A stretch of DNA of 64,000 nucleotides from Arthrobacter sp. GMC3 (lineage in GTDB: Bacteria > Actinomycetota > Actinomycetes > Actinomycetales > Micrococcaceae), in the NCBI RefSeq assembly GCF_002929305.1, contig NZ_PJIO01000018.1, positions 1 to 64,000 on the forward strand, written 5' to 3'. The notes under the pieces were generated by a model. That model did no database searches. It had not been told where the DNA came from and saw only the letters and a list, made by a program, of their open reading frames with translations. The position numbers and the translations under genes are program-made. This document shows positions 1 through 7,631 of the stretch, piece by piece. Positions within the stretch are counted from its first letter, which is position 1. Every line of letters starts with the position of its first letter.

Positions 1-58
1 CCGCAGCATTACGCTGCTCAATCCGCAACAACTTACGACCCTCAGGCGCCAACGTCAC
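1..58 (-). CDS. lipA: lipoyl synthase, N-terminal fragment
   Basis: Only the first 19 codons lie in the window; the gene runs off the left edge. Reading the minus strand from a GTG at 58-56 gives a peptide beginning MTLAPEGRKLLRIEQRNAA, which I recognise as the usual actinobacterial LipA N-terminus. LipA is the radical-SAM enzyme that inserts two sulfurs into octanoyl groups on lipoyl domains. Its GTG overlaps the lipB TGA (shared GTGA), so lipB-lipA is a translationally coupled operon. The radical-SAM cysteines are outside the window, so identity rests on this short peptide and on the neighbour. Confidence 0.8.
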   Translation of the reverse strand, partial: MTLAPEGRKLLRIEQRNAA

Positions 59-780
59 AGCAATGCTCCATCTTCGGCATGGCGTACGGCGCCCTGCAGG
101 ATTGTTTCGTTCTCGATTCGGGAAACCGTGGGATCCACGATCAACGGGGACAAAAGGTGAGTAGTTGCAGCCCGGAGGGTTGCTATCAGGTCTGCGGGGG
201 TGACGTCGTTACCGGTCTCCGCGGCAATGGTGGTGGTGCCGGCGTCGGTGATGCCGCAGGCGATGATCTGGGTATACGGTGCCAGATCGTTGTTGGCGTT
301 GATGGCGATGCCGTGCATGGTCACACCGTCGTGGACGCGAATGCCGATGGCCGCAATTTTACGGGTCGGTCCCTGTGCGTCGGCCGGAAGCCAAATGCCA
401 GCCCTGCCCTCAACACGCTCACCCTTCACGCCAAACTCGGCCAAGGTGACAATGATGATTTCTTCAAGGGCATGGACGTACTCGCGGATGCCGTGCGCGT
501 CCTTCAACCGAACAATCGGATACATCACGAGCTGGCCCGGGCCATGCCAGGTGAGCTTTCCGCCGCGGTCAACGTTGATAACGGGCGTGCCGTCGAACGG
601 GCGTTCATTATCTTCGGTCCGTTTTCCAGCCGTATACACGGGCGAATGTTCCAGCAGCAGCACCGTGTTCCCCGCAGCGCCGGCGACGACGGCGTCGTGG
701 ACCTTGCGTTGTTTTTCCCACGCGCTGCCATAGTCGATGAAGTTCGGTGCAAATCCGACCTCTGTGAACTCAACTGTCAT
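55..780 (-). CDS. lipB: octanoyl-[ACP]:protein N-octanoyltransferase LipB
   Basis: LipB moves octanoyl groups from acyl carrier protein to lipoyl domains of 2-oxoacid dehydrogenases, the step before LipA. The 241-residue protein has the family signature RGGKLTWHGPGQL at about 72-84, the catalytic lysine in RKIAAIGIR (about 141) and the catalytic cysteine in IIACGI (about 175), so it looks intact. I chose the ATG at 780 because the family usually begins close to this point; an in-frame GTG at 828 would add 16 residues. Neither start has a clear ribosome-binding site. It overlaps lipA by four bases. The E2 substrate of this pathway is encoded at 7632-9326. Confidence 0.95.
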   Translation of the reverse strand: MTVEFTEVGFAPNFIDYGSAWEKQRKVHDAVVAGAAGNTVLLLEHSPVYTAGKRTEDNERPFDGTPVINVDRGGKLTWHGPGQLVMYPIVRLKDAHGIREYVHALEEIIIVTLAEFGVKGERVEGRAGIWLPADAQGPTRKIAAIGIRVHDGVTMHGIAINANNDLAPYTQIIACGITDAGTTTIAAETGNDVTPADLIATLRAATTHLLSPLIVDPTVSRIENETILQGAVRHAEDGALL

Positions 781-835
781 GTACGCCACTTTAGGGGACG
801 AAAGTGTGTCGCCTAAATCGCCGGCCACGACCCCT

Positions 836-875
836 TGTGGATAACTTTGAGCAGGAAAGTCAAAATGGGTCTATC
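836..875 (+). promoter_or_regulatory. perfect DnaA-box 9-mer and putative leaderless promoter of the kinase gene
   Basis: Positions 836-844 read TGTGGATAA, the complement of the DnaA box TTATCCACA. Just downstream, TTGAGC (847-852) and TCTATC (870-875) are 17 bases apart and could be weak -35 and -10 elements. The kinase ATG at 884 then falls about where transcription would begin and has no Shine-Dalgarno sequence, which fits a leaderless mRNA. The box match is exact; binding by DnaA and the promoter assignment are inference. Confidence 0.4.
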
Positions 876-883
876 ACTGTCCT

Positions 884-2563
884 ATGGACACAAAAGGGGA
901 AGGTCGGGCCGCAGCGCCCGTTATTGCCGGCTATGACGTGGTGCGATTACTGGGCAGCGGTGCTCAGGGTTCGGTGTGGTTGGTGGCGGCGCAAAACGGC
1001 GGCGCACTCCTGGCCGCAAAGTGTTTCTGGCCAGCCGCCATTGAGAGCGGTGACAGTGGTGGCCGCGACGGAGTGCTTGGACGTCGTCACAATGAAAGCG
1101 AGATCACACAAGAGTGGCGTGTTTTGGCTCAATGTGACCACGACCATCTGATCAAAGCGCACGAGGTGGTTTCCGTGGGCAGTGGTCCCGACGGCGGTGC
1201 AGCCTTGCTGATGGACTATGCGGCCGGCGGATCCGTGCGTGACATTGTCGCGGCTAGCGGACCGATCGGTGTGGGAGAGGCGGTGACCATCTTGACGCCT
1301 CTAGGGCAGGTGCTTTCCTTCTTGCACGGGCGTGGTGTAGTCCATGGTGACGTTGCTCCCGGAAACATTTTGCTAACCGCCCACGGGAAGCCCATGCTCG
1401 GGGATCTCGGCTTTGCCCGGTTGGTAGGTCAAGGCAGGCAACAGGGAGGCGGCACGCCCGGCTTTCAGTGCCCAGCTGATGAGGATCTGACGCAAGCCTC
1501 AGATGTCTTCTCCCTGGCGGCCGTGGGCTGGTTCGCGCTGACGGGGCAACCGCCGCCGCCCACCAGGGACCGCATGCCCTTGAGCATGTACGTGCCCGGC
1601 GTGCCTGCGGAGCTGACGGCGGCCTTGGAGGCGGGGCTGGATGAAAGCGCATCACACCGTCCGACGGCGGCCGCATTCGCCCAGGCCGTTTTCCGCAGCG
1701 CCCGTGCCGAACCCGTCGCCCTGGCCCAGTCCGTGCACCCGAGCGTACTGCCGGAGCTACTCACCCGCAGGGCAGTGCACCCGCATAGGCGTGGGCGTGC
1801 CCGGCCATTACCTCGCGGACTTTCCTGGGCCCGGATGCGAAGAAGCGATTATGCAGGTGGTCGTGGACACTTTGGCCGGGCTCATGGGCGCAAGACGATG
1901 GTGATTGCGGGGCTTCTTGCTGCTGCTGTTTTGGTTGCGGGATTTGGTGGCTGGCGATTACGGGGAGGGAATGCAGCGGTGGCACCGGTCACCGCGGGTA
2001 CGGGGAGTGGTCAGCCCATTGCGTCAACGTCGACTCCATCGACGTTGACGCCGCAGGCTTCCCCGGAGCCATCGTCCACGGTGAATGCTGTGACATCGCT
2101 GGGGCGGGTGGCTGTCATGGTGCCCGCCGGAGTTCGTGCCGAGATGCTCTCGCACGATCCGGTGGCAGCGTTGACCGCGCTGGCATGGGTTCGCACCTAC
2201 GCACTTTCCAGCGCCAATTTCACTTTGCTGGAGGCTGTCAACGCTGCAGGATCTCCCGCTTCGCAGGCGGACGCTGCCCTAGCCCGGGCACTTAAAGAAT
2301 CGGGTCACAGCTATGCGGGGCTGACAACACACGTGGTCGACGCAGCCGTAGCTGCCACGCGGTTGGCTGCTGAAGGCGGCGAAGATCCCAGCGCTACAGC
2401 CGCCGTGCGTGCCACGGTCACAACTAGTCCCTTCGCGGAACAGGACGCCCAAGGGGCCGTGGTTCACCAGCAAGAGAAGGAACTGCGCCAGGAATTGGAC
2501 ATCGTGCTGATGCTCGTCAACGCGCGCTGGGTAATTCAGGAGATCCTCCCACTCTCCGGATAA
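884..2563 (+). CDS. membrane-anchored serine/threonine protein kinase, atypical (non-RD) type
   Basis: The 559-residue protein has a cytoplasmic kinase domain (about 17-275), a basic linker, one membrane segment (about 339-356) and an extracellular domain of about 200 residues with no recognised family. Glycine-loop GSGAQG is at 24-29 and the ATP lysine likely K46 (LAAKCF). The catalytic loop is HGDVAPGN (154-161) instead of HRDLKxxN, so the Asp and Asn remain but the Arg that couples to activation-loop phosphorylation is gone. The Mg-binding motif is DLG (174-176), and the APE motif is replaced by CPA. Activity is plausible but regulation is probably not by standard loop autophosphorylation. 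It is divergent from lipB and 27 bases before the tricorn gene, with no obvious functional link. Confidence 0.8.
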   Translation: MDTKGEGRAAAPVIAGYDVVRLLGSGAQGSVWLVAAQNGGALLAAKCFWPAAIESGDSGGRDGVLGRRHNESEITQEWRVLAQCDHDHLIKAHEVVSVGSGPDGGAALLMDYAAGGSVRDIVAASGPIGVGEAVTILTPLGQVLSFLHGRGVVHGDVAPGNILLTAHGKPMLGDLGFARLVGQGRQQGGGTPGFQCPADEDLTQASDVFSLAAVGWFALTGQPPPPTRDRMPLSMYVPGVPAELTAALEAGLDESASHRPTAAAFAQAVFRSARAEPVALAQSVHPSVLPELLTRRAVHPHRRGRARPLPRGLSWARMRRSDYAGGRGHFGRAHGRKTMVIAGLLAAAVLVAGFGGWRLRGGNAAVAPVTAGTGSGQPIASTSTPSTLTPQASPEPSSTVNAVTSLGRVAVMVPAGVRAEMLSHDPVAALTALAWVRTYALSSANFTLLEAVNAAGSPASQADAALARALKESGHSYAGLTTHVVDAAVAATRLAAEGGEDPSATAAVRATVTTSPFAEQDAQGAVVHQQEKELRQELDIVLMLVNARWVIQEILPLSG

Positions 2564-2590
2564 TTCAGTTGCAGTGGCTAAGATACGTAA

Positions 2591-5500
2591 ATGACCTCCT
2601 CGAGCTATTTCCGGTACCCGCATGTTCACCAAGATCTGCTCACTTTCGTGGCCCAGGACGATGTCTGGGTGGCGCCACTGGCAGGCGGCCGTGCCTGGCG
2701 CTTGTCTGCGGAAATGTCCCCGCCGCGCAACCCGCGCTTCACGCCAGATGGAAGCCATGTGGTCTGGTCTGTGACGCGGGGTGCCGCCCCCGAAGTGGTG
2801 ACGGCACCGGTCGACGGCGGGGAGGTACGCCAGCTGACGTACTGGGGGCACGCCTCTACGAAGGTCAAGGGCTTCACCCCCGAAGGCAAAGTGGTGGTGA
2901 CAAGTGCCTTCGAACAGCCGGATTCGCGCCTGACGTGGGCCTACGCTGTCGGACTGGACGATGCGCAACGCAGCCTGCTCGCCTACGGGCCGGTGGACAA
3001 TATGGCCTTTGGTCCCGTGGTTGGTGACGAGCGCCCCATGGTGCTCTCCTCCGCGCTCTCACGGGAACCGGCCGCCTGGAAGCGGTACAGGGGCGGTACC
3101 GCCGGGAAGCTGTGGATTGACAGCGACGGCTCGGGAGAGTTCAGCCGCCTGCTTCCCGAGCTCGACGGCAATCTCTGCGACCCCCTATGGGTGTCCGGGC
3201 GCATTGCGTTCCTCTCCGACCATGAGGGTCATGGCAACCTCTATTCGGTGCAAGCAGATGGCTCCGGGCTGCGCCGGCATACAGACTTTGAGGGGTTCTA
3301 TGTCAGGCACGCAAGCACCGACGGTACCCGGATAGTTTTTGAATCGGCGGGGAATCTCTTCAGTATGGCCAGCCTTGATGACGAGGCCGTGCAAATTCCG
3401 CTCACTCTGGGGGCGGCAGCATCCGCGCGGACCCCAAAATTGCTCACTATTGGGGACCATCTCAACGAGGTGGTCCCCAGCCTGGACGGGCGCGCCAGCG
3501 TGGTCCAGGCCCACGGAACCGTTCACTGGCTCACGCACCGTGACGGTCCGGCGCGCGTCCTTGCTGCGGAACCCGGCGTGCGGGCCAGGCTCGCCCGCCC
3601 CCTGGACGCCGCCCACGTCTTTTACATCGCCGACAACGGTGGCGAAGCCGCCCTGTACATTCGCAGCGTGGCCGGCGCCGGTGACCAGGGCACAGGCCCC
3701 GACCTGGCTGAGGGTGCGCCGGTGCCAGAGGAGGGGCCAGCAGGCACGGACGGGGAAGAGGTTACTGCCCTGCCCCGGCCGGTTTCGGCGCAGGCCGTCA
3801 ACGCCGACACCTTCCGTGAGCCGGCTTCACCAGCCATCACCCCGGCTGCGGGCCCGGACGCCCCAGCGCTCGAGGCAGAAGTGGAAAGCTCGAAACCGAG
3901 CAGGCCCGCCGATGATGTGCAGGAAATTCGCCGCATCGAATTCCCCGCCCGAACCCGCGCGGCCGAGGCCGTGGCCAGCCCTGACGGGGCCATGATCGCG
4001 GTGGGCACCGAGTTCGGTGAAGTCTATTTGATTGATGTTCACAGCGGTGCCATAGAACTGCTTGCCACTTCGGCCCTGGGCGCCGTAGAGGAACTGGCAT
4101 TCAGCCCGGACTCGGCCTGGCTGGCCTGGAGTGAACCCCTGGATCCGGAAGGTAGGCATGCCAAGCTCCGGATGGCGGCCGTCACCGCACCAGCGGAACC
4201 GGGGGAGCGCATTGTCGAACTGACCGACGGTAGGTTCGCGGACCGCAGCCCCGAATTCACCCGCGACGGGAAATACCTCGCGTTCTTGTCCCGGCGCAGT
4301 TTCGACCCTGTCTACGACACGCAATCCTTTGACCTGAGCTTCCCTGTCTCCACGAAACCGTTTCTCATAGCGCTGGCGGCCACCACGCCGTCGCCATTCG
4401 GACCGGCGGTGGAGGGTGCGCCTCATCCGGGATCTGCCAAGACGAAAGCGCCATCGTCGGCTCAGGACGTCGAAGCCAAGGCCCCGGCGAAAGTGACGGT
4501 GGATGTGGCCGGTTTGCCTGCCCGCATCATTGCCGTTCCCGTTCCCCAAGACCAGTACGTTCAGCTATCGGTGGTTGACGGGGGGCTGCTGTGGCGCGTG
4601 GAGCGATCCCGGGGCGCCACTGGCGACGGCCTGGGCAAGCCCACGGACAAGCCAGCCCCCGCAAGTCTTGACTACTTTGATTTTGCCACCGGTGTGGTGT
4701 CACGCATCGTGGAGGAAATCGACAGTTTCCGGGTCAGCGCGGACGGAAACTGGCTAGTCACCCTTCGCGACGGCCGGGTTAAGGTGCTGCCGGCGTCCGT
4801 CCGCTCGGTGGATGAAGCTACTGAGGCCGGAACGGACGTGGATCTGGAGCGGATCATGGTCAGACTAGACCCGGGGAAGGTCTGGGGTCAGGCTTTCGAC
4901 GAGGCCTGGCGCTTGCAACGAGACTTCTTCTACACCCCTGATATGGCGGGGACCGACTGGGATGCTGTGCACGCCCGCTACCGCCCCCTCGTTGAGCGCC
5001 TGGGTAGCCATGACGATCTGGTCGATTTGTTGTGGGAAATGCACGGCGAGCTGGGAACCTCTCATGCCTATGTGACCCCGGCTCCTGTGACGGAGGATGG
5101 TGCCGGCTCGCAGGGGTACCTGGGTGCCGTGTTTGAGACAACGGAGCAGGGGTTCGTCATCAAGGAAATCCTTGCCGGAGAGTCCTCGGACCCGCAAGCA
5201 TTTTCCCCGCTTGAAGCTCCGGGCGTTGCCGGACAGGTCGGCGAAGTTCTGGAAGCTGTCAACGGCGTACCTGTGCCGGCACAAGGCCCGGCAGTGTTGT
5301 TGGCAGGAACGGCTGGGAAAATTATCGAGCTGACCTTGCGTAGCGCCACGGCCAGCCAGCCCGACGGCGAGGGGCAGCCGGGCACTCGCCGCAGGGTCGC
5401 CGTCGTGCCCCTGAAAAGCGAGGAGCAGCTGCGCTACCAGCAATGGGTGGCCAGGAATCGGGCCACGGTCCGCCAAGCCTCGCAGGGCGCTTTTGGGTAC

Positions 5501-6118
5501 CTCCACGTCCCCGACATGATGCCGCGAGGCTGGGCACAACTGCACCGGGACCTGGACACCGAAACGGCCGCCGACGCCCTGGTCATTGATGTCCGGCGCA
5601 ATCGAGGCGGCCACACCTCACAGCTGGTGGCGGAGGTTATCAGCCGCAGGATGGACGCCTGGTGCCTTTCCCGCGGGCACGGGCCGGAGATCTACCCGTC
5701 GCAGGCTTTGCGCGGACCTGTGGTCATCCTCACCGACGAATTTGCCGGGTCCGACGGCGACATCATTACGGCCGTCGCGAAACTGCGGGGGATCGGACCC
5801 GTGGTGGGTATGCGCACCTGGGGCGGTGTGGTGGGGATCGACGGAAAATTCACCCTGGCCGACGGCACCGGTGTGACGCAGCCGCGCTACGCCTTCTGGT
5901 TCCGTGACGGGCAGGGTTTTCATGTGGAAAACTACGGGGTGGACCCGGATATCACGGTTCCGTTCCCGCCGCACGACTACCTGGCCGGCAACGATCCGCA
6001 ACTGGAAGCGGCCATCGGTGTTCTGCTGGAAATGCGCGCCGAAATTCCTACGGTGCAACCGCCGGAACTGGCTGGCTACCGCAACGTAGCCCCGGCACCA
6101 CTGCCGCCCCGCCCATAA
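2591..6118 (+). CDS. tricorn-type peptidase, S41 family
   Basis: Tricorn proteases are large cytoplasmic peptidases that trim proteasome products to short peptides. At 1175 residues this is full length for bacterial homologues. The N-terminal part carries beta-propeller blades with TolB/WD-like repeats (such as FSPDSAWLAWS near 510). The C-terminal part has a PDZ-like segment and an S41 core. By comparison with Thermoplasma tricorn the catalytic residues are probably Ser824-His825 (GTSHAYV), nucleophile Ser1054 (FAGSDGD) and Glu1113 (HVENYGVDPDI). A Pro/Ala/Glu-rich stretch of about 75 residues near 365-440 looks like a disordered insertion between propeller segments. No signal peptide. It ends at a strong terminator facing osmC. 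Confidence 0.93.
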   Translation: MTSSSYFRYPHVHQDLLTFVAQDDVWVAPLAGGRAWRLSAEMSPPRNPRFTPDGSHVVWSVTRGAAPEVVTAPVDGGEVRQLTYWGHASTKVKGFTPEGKVVVTSAFEQPDSRLTWAYAVGLDDAQRSLLAYGPVDNMAFGPVVGDERPMVLSSALSREPAAWKRYRGGTAGKLWIDSDGSGEFSRLLPELDGNLCDPLWVSGRIAFLSDHEGHGNLYSVQADGSGLRRHTDFEGFYVRHASTDGTRIVFESAGNLFSMASLDDEAVQIPLTLGAAASARTPKLLTIGDHLNEVVPSLDGRASVVQAHGTVHWLTHRDGPARVLAAEPGVRARLARPLDAAHVFYIADNGGEAALYIRSVAGAGDQGTGPDLAEGAPVPEEGPAGTDGEEVTALPRPVSAQAVNADTFREPASPAITPAAGPDAPALEAEVESSKPSRPADDVQEIRRIEFPARTRAAEAVASPDGAMIAVGTEFGEVYLIDVHSGAIELLATSALGAVEELAFSPDSAWLAWSEPLDPEGRHAKLRMAAVTAPAEPGERIVELTDGRFADRSPEFTRDGKYLAFLSRRSFDPVYDTQSFDLSFPVSTKPFLIALAATTPSPFGPAVEGAPHPGSAKTKAPSSAQDVEAKAPAKVTVDVAGLPARIIAVPVPQDQYVQLSVVDGGLLWRVERSRGATGDGLGKPTDKPAPASLDYFDFATGVVSRIVEEIDSFRVSADGNWLVTLRDGRVKVLPASVRSVDEATEAGTDVDLERIMVRLDPGKVWGQAFDEAWRLQRDFFYTPDMAGTDWDAVHARYRPLVERLGSHDDLVDLLWEMHGELGTSHAYVTPAPVTEDGAGSQGYLGAVFETTEQGFVIKEILAGESSDPQAFSPLEAPGVAGQVGEVLEAVNGVPVPAQGPAVLLAGTAGKIIELTLRSATASQPDGEGQPGTRRRVAVVPLKSEEQLRYQQWVARNRATVRQASQGAFGYLHVPDMMPRGWAQLHRDLDTETAADALVIDVRRNRGGHTSQLVAEVISRRMDAWCLSRGHGPEIYPSQALRGPVVILTDEFAGSDGDIITAVAKLRGIGPVVGMRTWGGVVGIDGKFTLADGTGVTQPRYAFWFRDGQGFHVENYGVDPDITVPFPPHDYLAGNDPQLEAAIGVLLEMRAEIPTVQPPELAGYRNVAPAPLPPRP

Positions 6119-6133
6119 AACGTGCCGAACATA

Positions 6134-6170
6134 GATATGGCCGCTTCCCGGAAAGGGAAGCGGCCATATC
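6134..6170. terminator. bidirectional stem-loop terminator between the tricorn and osmC genes
   Basis: A perfect 16-base-pair stem (6134-6149 with 6155-6170) closes a five-base loop, GGAAA. It lies 15 bases after the tricorn stop and 48 bases from the osmC stop on the other strand, so it can serve both convergent genes. There is no long T-tract. Confidence 0.85.
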
Positions 6171-6218
6171 CGTATCGCGGGCCCACACAAAACCGTAAGT
6201 GGTGGGAGCGGACGGGGA

Positions 6219-6647
6219 TTAAGCGTCGAGCGTGGCGTCCAGGGTGATGGTGACTCCGGCGAGTGCTGCCGAGACCGGGCAGCCGGCCTTGGCGCCTTCG
6301 GCAAAAGCGGTGAAGTCTTCCTGGCCCATGCCGGGGATCCTGGCGGCCAGGGTCAGGTGGCTGCCGGTGATGCCGGTGCCGGGGACGAAGGTGACTGCGG
6401 CCGAGGTGTTGACGTAGTCCGCAGCAATTCCTGCCTCGCCCAGGGCGTGCGTGAACGCCATGGCAAAGCAAGACGAGTGAGCTGCTGCGATGAGTTCCTC
6501 GGGGCTGGTCTTGCCTTCGGCTGCTTCTGCGCGTGCCTTCCAGGTGATGTCGAACGAGCCGACGCCCGAGCTGTCAAGGGAAACCTTGCCGGCGCCTGTG
6601 GGAAGGTCGCCAACCCAGCCTGCGTGGGCGTTACGGATGGTAGCCAT
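6219..6647 (-). CDS. OsmC-family peroxiredoxin
   Basis: OsmC/Ohr proteins are small cytoplasmic thiol peroxidases that reduce organic hydroperoxides. The 142-residue length is typical. The two catalytic cysteines are present: Cys60 in AAAHSSCFAMAF and Cys123 in AGCPVSAAL; the pattern ASPEEL/SPEEL before the first cysteine is kept (TSPEELIAA). The ATG at 6647 has an AGGAG sequence upstream on the minus strand. It is convergent with the tricorn gene and divergent from a VOC gene. The sequence points to the OsmC branch rather than Ohr, but substrate cannot be read from it. Confidence 0.92.
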   Translation of the reverse strand: MATIRNAHAGWVGDLPTGAGKVSLDSSGVGSFDITWKARAEAAEGKTSPEELIAAAHSSCFAMAFTHALGEAGIAADYVNTSAAVTFVPGTGITGSHLTLAARIPGMGQEDFTAFAEGAKAGCPVSAALAGVTITLDATLDA

Positions 6648-6752
6648 GTTTACTCCTTATGAAGAATCAGATTTCTGCAGCCACAAAGGCAACAGCATGC
6701 ACATCCACCTTATGCCGTGGAATGCTGCCGTGGTACGGATTACACTGTCGGC

Positions 6753-7100
6753 ATGGTTAAGCTCTCCTCAATTGTCATCAACACCGCAAATCCCGCCAAG
6801 CTTCTCACGTTTTGGACGGCGTTCCTGGATACCGAGGTGCTGGCCTCCGGCAGTGGTTTCCATTGGCTGTCATTGGGTGAGGGGCAGCCGCGTCTGGCCA
6901 TCCAGGAGGTGCCTGATCCCACCGAGGGGCGGCGCCGGCTGCACCTGGACTTTGCCGCCGGGGACTTGGTGGCGGAGGTGGCGCGGGCGGTTTCGCTGGG
7001 GGCATCACGCGTTGCGGAACACTCCATTGAGGACTTTAGCTGGATTGTTCTGGCGGATCCGGACGGCAACGAATTCTGCATCGCCCCTGACCATGGTTAG
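6753..7100 (+). CDS. VOC-superfamily (glyoxalase/dioxygenase-like) protein
   Basis: The 115-residue protein has the paired beta-alpha-beta-beta-beta modules of the vicinal oxygen chelate fold: KLSSIVINTANPAKLLTFW at the start and a C-terminal ADPDGNEFCIAP strand, a common VOC ending. The likely metal-ligand positions are partly present (His in HLDF, Glu in NEFC), so a metal site is possible. Substrate is unknown. I start at ATG 6753: a TACACT hexamer at 6741-6746 sits six bases upstream, which suggests a leaderless transcript. A start 12 codons earlier is possible but lacks a ribosome-binding site. Confidence 0.8.
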   Translation: MVKLSSIVINTANPAKLLTFWTAFLDTEVLASGSGFHWLSLGEGQPRLAIQEVPDPTEGRRRLHLDFAAGDLVAEVARAVSLGASRVAEHSIEDFSWIVLADPDGNEFCIAPDHG

Positions 7101-7116
7101 CAGTTAAAACAGCAAA

Positions 7117-7173
7117 GGCGCTTTCCTTGCTTGAACGTGGCTGGGAAACCATGTGCAGGCTAAGGAAAGCGCC
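7117..7173. terminator. stem-loop between convergent VOC and membrane-protein genes
   Basis: Twelve-base perfect arms at 7117-7128 and 7162-7173 enclose a second short stem (7135-7140 with 7149-7154, one G-T pair). It lies between two convergent stop codons (7100 and 7191) and probably ends both transcripts. Confidence 0.75.
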
Positions 7174-7190
7174 GCCGAGCTAGGAAAAGG

Positions 7191-7541
7191 TTAGCTCCAA
7201 AGGGTGGCAACACCGATGTTGATCAGTGCCATGCCGCCAACTGCGTGTGCAATGCCTGTGGGAACAGCTTCACCCTTGGAGGCCTTGCGGTAGCCGATGA
7301 TGGCCGGTACCAGGACGGCGATGGCAATGATGACCTTGACGGTGATCTTGATGTAGTTCACATCGGCGTGCTGGGCGCCGAGGATGCCTACCAGGGCCAA
7401 GCCGGTGACGAGCTGGGCAATGGCGCCCCACAGCTGGATGGGGAGGATGGTGGGCTTCTTGAAGGTGGCGAACCAGCCGCCGACGATCGCGGCTGCGCCG
7501 AGGATGTGCAGGAATACCAGGATGCTGGTTACTAAAGTCAT
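7191..7541 (-). CDS. small multi-pass membrane protein, function unknown
   Basis: The 116-residue protein is almost entirely hydrophobic, with four probable membrane segments (about 4-22, 33-53, 65-84 and 95-114) separated by short loops. A conserved-looking basic loop YRKASKGE lies between the last two. It contains a His in the first segment (FLHILGAAAIVGG), but I do not recognise the family beyond similarity to small conserved membrane proteins of Micrococcaceae. It lies alone between two terminators, so it is likely a single-gene unit. Confidence 0.7.
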   Translation of the reverse strand: MTLVTSILVFLHILGAAAIVGGWFATFKKPTILPIQLWGAIAQLVTGLALVGILGAQHADVNYIKITVKVIIAIAVLVPAIIGYRKASKGEAVPTGIAHAVGGMALINIGVATLWS

Positions 7542-7575
7542 GTTGCCAGCTTAGCGACAAAGTGTCCGCAAAACA

Positions 7576-7614
7576 CCAATGGGTCGCCTTCCTGTGAGGA
7601 AGACGACCCATTGG
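7576..7614 (-). terminator. terminator of the succinyltransferase gene
   Basis: Arms 7576-7593 and 7597-7614 pair over 18 positions with one C-A mismatch and a three-base loop. It begins 17 bases after the E2 stop codon on the minus strand and also precedes the promoter of the small membrane protein. Confidence 0.85.
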
Positions 7615-7631
7615 TCACTGCAAGGCGGGGA

